Source of the DNA: Actinomycetes bacterium
Lineage (GTDB): Bacteria > Actinomycetota > Acidimicrobiia > Acidimicrobiales > RAAP-2
NCBI GenBank assembly: GCA_021815645.1
Contig: JAKBAB010000015.1
Span: 1-33,545 of the forward strand
Direction: 5' to 3'
DNA: 33,545 nt
In this document: one piece after another, positions 32,424 to 33,545 of the stretch
Position numbering within the stretch: position 1 is the stretch's first letter
Layout of the letters: each line of letters opens with the position of its first letter
Position numbers and translations under genes: made by a program
The notes under the pieces: generated by a model
Seen by the model: only the letters and a program-made list of their open reading frames with translations
Told to the model about the DNA's origin: nothing
The model's database searches: none

Positions 32424-33422
32424 TCACTTGCCCGACGTGCGAGAGCGAACGGCCTCGATGAGGTCCGGAAGGAAAGTGTGCATATCCGCCACCACGGCGT
32501 AGTCTGCGCGCAGCATCATCGGAGCGTCCGCGTCCACGTTGATCGCTACGACGTGCTTGGCGCTGCGACAACCGGCTAGGTGTTGAGTCGCGCCGCTAAT
32601 TCCGCACGCCAAGTAGAGGTCGGGGGTAATGCGCGTACCGGTCTGACCGACTTGCTGGGCGTGGGGACGCCAACCGGCGCTGGTTACCGCGCGCGACACC
32701 CCCACGGTGCCCCCGAGCAGCGCCGCGAGCGCTTCGAGCGGGCCGAACTTCTCCTCACCACCGACGCCGCGGCCCCCTCCAACTACGACTCGTGCGTCCG
32801 CCAGAGCAATCCCCCCCGCGCGCTCTCGCCACTCGGCGACGCGCACGTCGGACGGCTGGGCCGCGAGGTTGACTTTGAGGTCCACGACGTCGCACTCGAG
32901 CGCGTTCGCCGCCGCGTTAGCGACGACGCCGTCGGTGGCGACGCTCAGCAGCGCCAGCGGTAGTTCCAGCTCCACGTCTTCCAGGAGAGTTCCGCCCCAA
33001 CGTTGTCGGGTGAGTCCCAGTGTCGTGGCGGTTACGGCGCGCCCCGCGACGCAGTTGGCCACGACTAAACGGGCGCGGGTCGCACCCACGTGCGCCAAAA
33101 CTTCGTGGCCACGATCGGTGCCGGCGGCCACGACGCACTCGGCACCCAGTTCGCCGACGCGCTCGTTGAGCGCCCGAGACCACAGCGCCGGCGAATAGAC
33201 GCCTAACCCCTCCCCGGTCAACTGGTATAGCCGGCTGACCCCGAAGGCCCCCAGCGTCGCGACCGACGGACCGGCGACCTCGCCCACGCACATCGCGACC
33301 AACGGCCCGTCGAAGCATTCGGCGAGTGAGCGCGCGAAGGTCACCGCCCGCAGGGAGGCTTCTACGACGTCGTCTCCGTCGAGCTCAACGAAGCACAGGA
33401 CACCCACCGACGCTCCACTCAC
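32424..33422 (-). CDS. etfA: electron transfer flavoprotein alpha subunit
   Basis: A 332-residue FAD-binding subunit of ETF, carrying electrons from acyl-CoA and other dehydrogenases to the respiratory chain. The N-terminal domain begins VGVLCFVELDGDDVVEASLRAVTFA; the C-terminal FAD domain has VVVGGGRGVGGEEKF, VSRAVTSAGWRPHAQQVGQTG, PDLYLACGISGATQHLAGC and AINVDADAPMMLRADYAVVAD, matching the family closely. I choose GTG 33422, which overlaps the etfB stop (GTGA); a GTG at 33437 is possible. It forms a coupled etfBA pair. Its product may serve dehydrogenases handling acyl-CoAs made by the two ligases in this window, which is inference. Confidence 0.94.
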   Translation of the reverse strand: MSGASVGVLCFVELDGDDVVEASLRAVTFARSLAECFDGPLVAMCVGEVAGPSVATLGAFGVSRLYQLTGEGLGVYSPALWSRALNERVGELGAECVVAAGTDRGHEVLAHVGATRARLVVANCVAGRAVTATTLGLTRQRWGGTLLEDVELELPLALLSVATDGVVANAAANALECDVVDLKVNLAAQPSDVRVAEWRERAGGIALADARVVVGGGRGVGGEEKFGPLEALAALLGGTVGVSRAVTSAGWRPHAQQVGQTGTRITPDLYLACGISGATQHLAGCRSAKHVVAINVDADAPMMLRADYAVVADMHTFLPDLIEAVRSRTSGK

Positions 33423-33545
33423 GCCAGCACGCCCCACTCAACGAATAGTTCAACTAGTTGCTCGGCCCCCTCGGTGCCCGTGCCCAACAGTTCGGCCCGT
33501 TGTCGAGGCTCTTCGGGGGTGCGCAGGGCGACGCGGCGAACCGTC
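33419..33545 (-). CDS. etfB: electron transfer flavoprotein beta subunit, 3' end only
   Basis: The last 41 codons of a minus-strand gene that enters from beyond the window edge. The readable C-terminus includes TVRRVALRTPEEPRQRAELL, then GTGTEGAEQLVELFVEWGVLA and TGA, and agrees with the EtfB C-terminal helix. Its stop overlaps the etfA start by four bases, the usual etfBA order. Only the end is seen, so the call rests mainly on position next to etfA. Confidence 0.8.
   Translation of the reverse strand, partial: TVRRVALRTPEEPRQRAELLGTGTEGAEQLVELFVEWGVLA

Noticed and set aside
1..33545. CRISPR array, tRNA, rRNA, insertion sequence or phage attachment site
   Set aside because: No regularly spaced repeats, no cloverleaf-like sequence, no transposase or integrase frame and no terminal inverted repeats were found by reading.

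Overview
The window reads as a chromosomal segment of a high-GC Gram-positive bacterium, most likely an actinobacterium and possibly of the Acidimicrobiia type. This is inferred from the DUF6131-like and DUF6458-like small membrane proteins, the livM-livG fusion, the pabB-pabC fusion, the HExxH mini-metallopeptidase, a group II truncated globin, many GTG/TTG starts and frequent 4-base GTGA gene overlaps. Genes are packed on both strands. I see no tRNA, rRNA, CRISPR array or intact mobile element.

Layout. 1-688 is gene-poor: a 173-bp decayed copy of part of the NRAMP gene (228-401), then an AT-richer tract (about 45% GC at 421-660). 689-1240 carries two very small membrane proteins. 1340-2677 (-) is an NRAMP-family transporter with a variant metal-site motif, divergent from a DAGK-type lipid kinase (2768-3652). 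3720-8501 (-) is a three-gene run: sphingosine-1-phosphate-lyase-like PLP enzyme, FGGY kinase, medium-chain acyl-CoA synthetase. Then come a lipoprotein with no canonical start codon (8744-9637), and a minus-strand group of gluconokinase, an unknown protein and a metallopeptidase (9748-11243).

11384-19790 looks like a catabolic and uptake locus: a MatB-like malonyl-CoA synthetase, a convergent GntR/FCD regulator, and a plus-strand run of a fumarylacetoacetate-hydrolase-family enzyme followed by a complete branched-chain-amino-acid-type ABC importer (binding protein, LivH, fused LivM-LivG, LivF). The enzyme gene has a near-consensus promoter (TTGACA, 17 bp, TACACT) followed at once by a nest of TTGGT/ACCAA repeats, a likely operator for the GntR protein.

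19862-26349 holds a TauE/SafE permease, a DHA2 MFS exporter divergent from a TetR regulator across a clear inverted-repeat operator, 3-methyladenine DNA glycosylase I, a truncated globin, and a MarR-MFS pair. 26346-33545 is mostly central metabolism: ACT-domain malic enzyme, PurU, fused PabB-PabC, a BetA-type choline dehydrogenase, then etfA and the 3' end of etfB, which runs off the window.

Most unusual: the lyase/FGGY kinase/acyl-CoA synthetase module facing a sphingosine-kinase-superfamily enzyme, which could be an undescribed route for phosphorylating and cleaving a long-chain amino alcohol or another hydroxy-amine. Next are the lipoprotein's start, the compact GntR control region and the decayed NRAMP duplicate.
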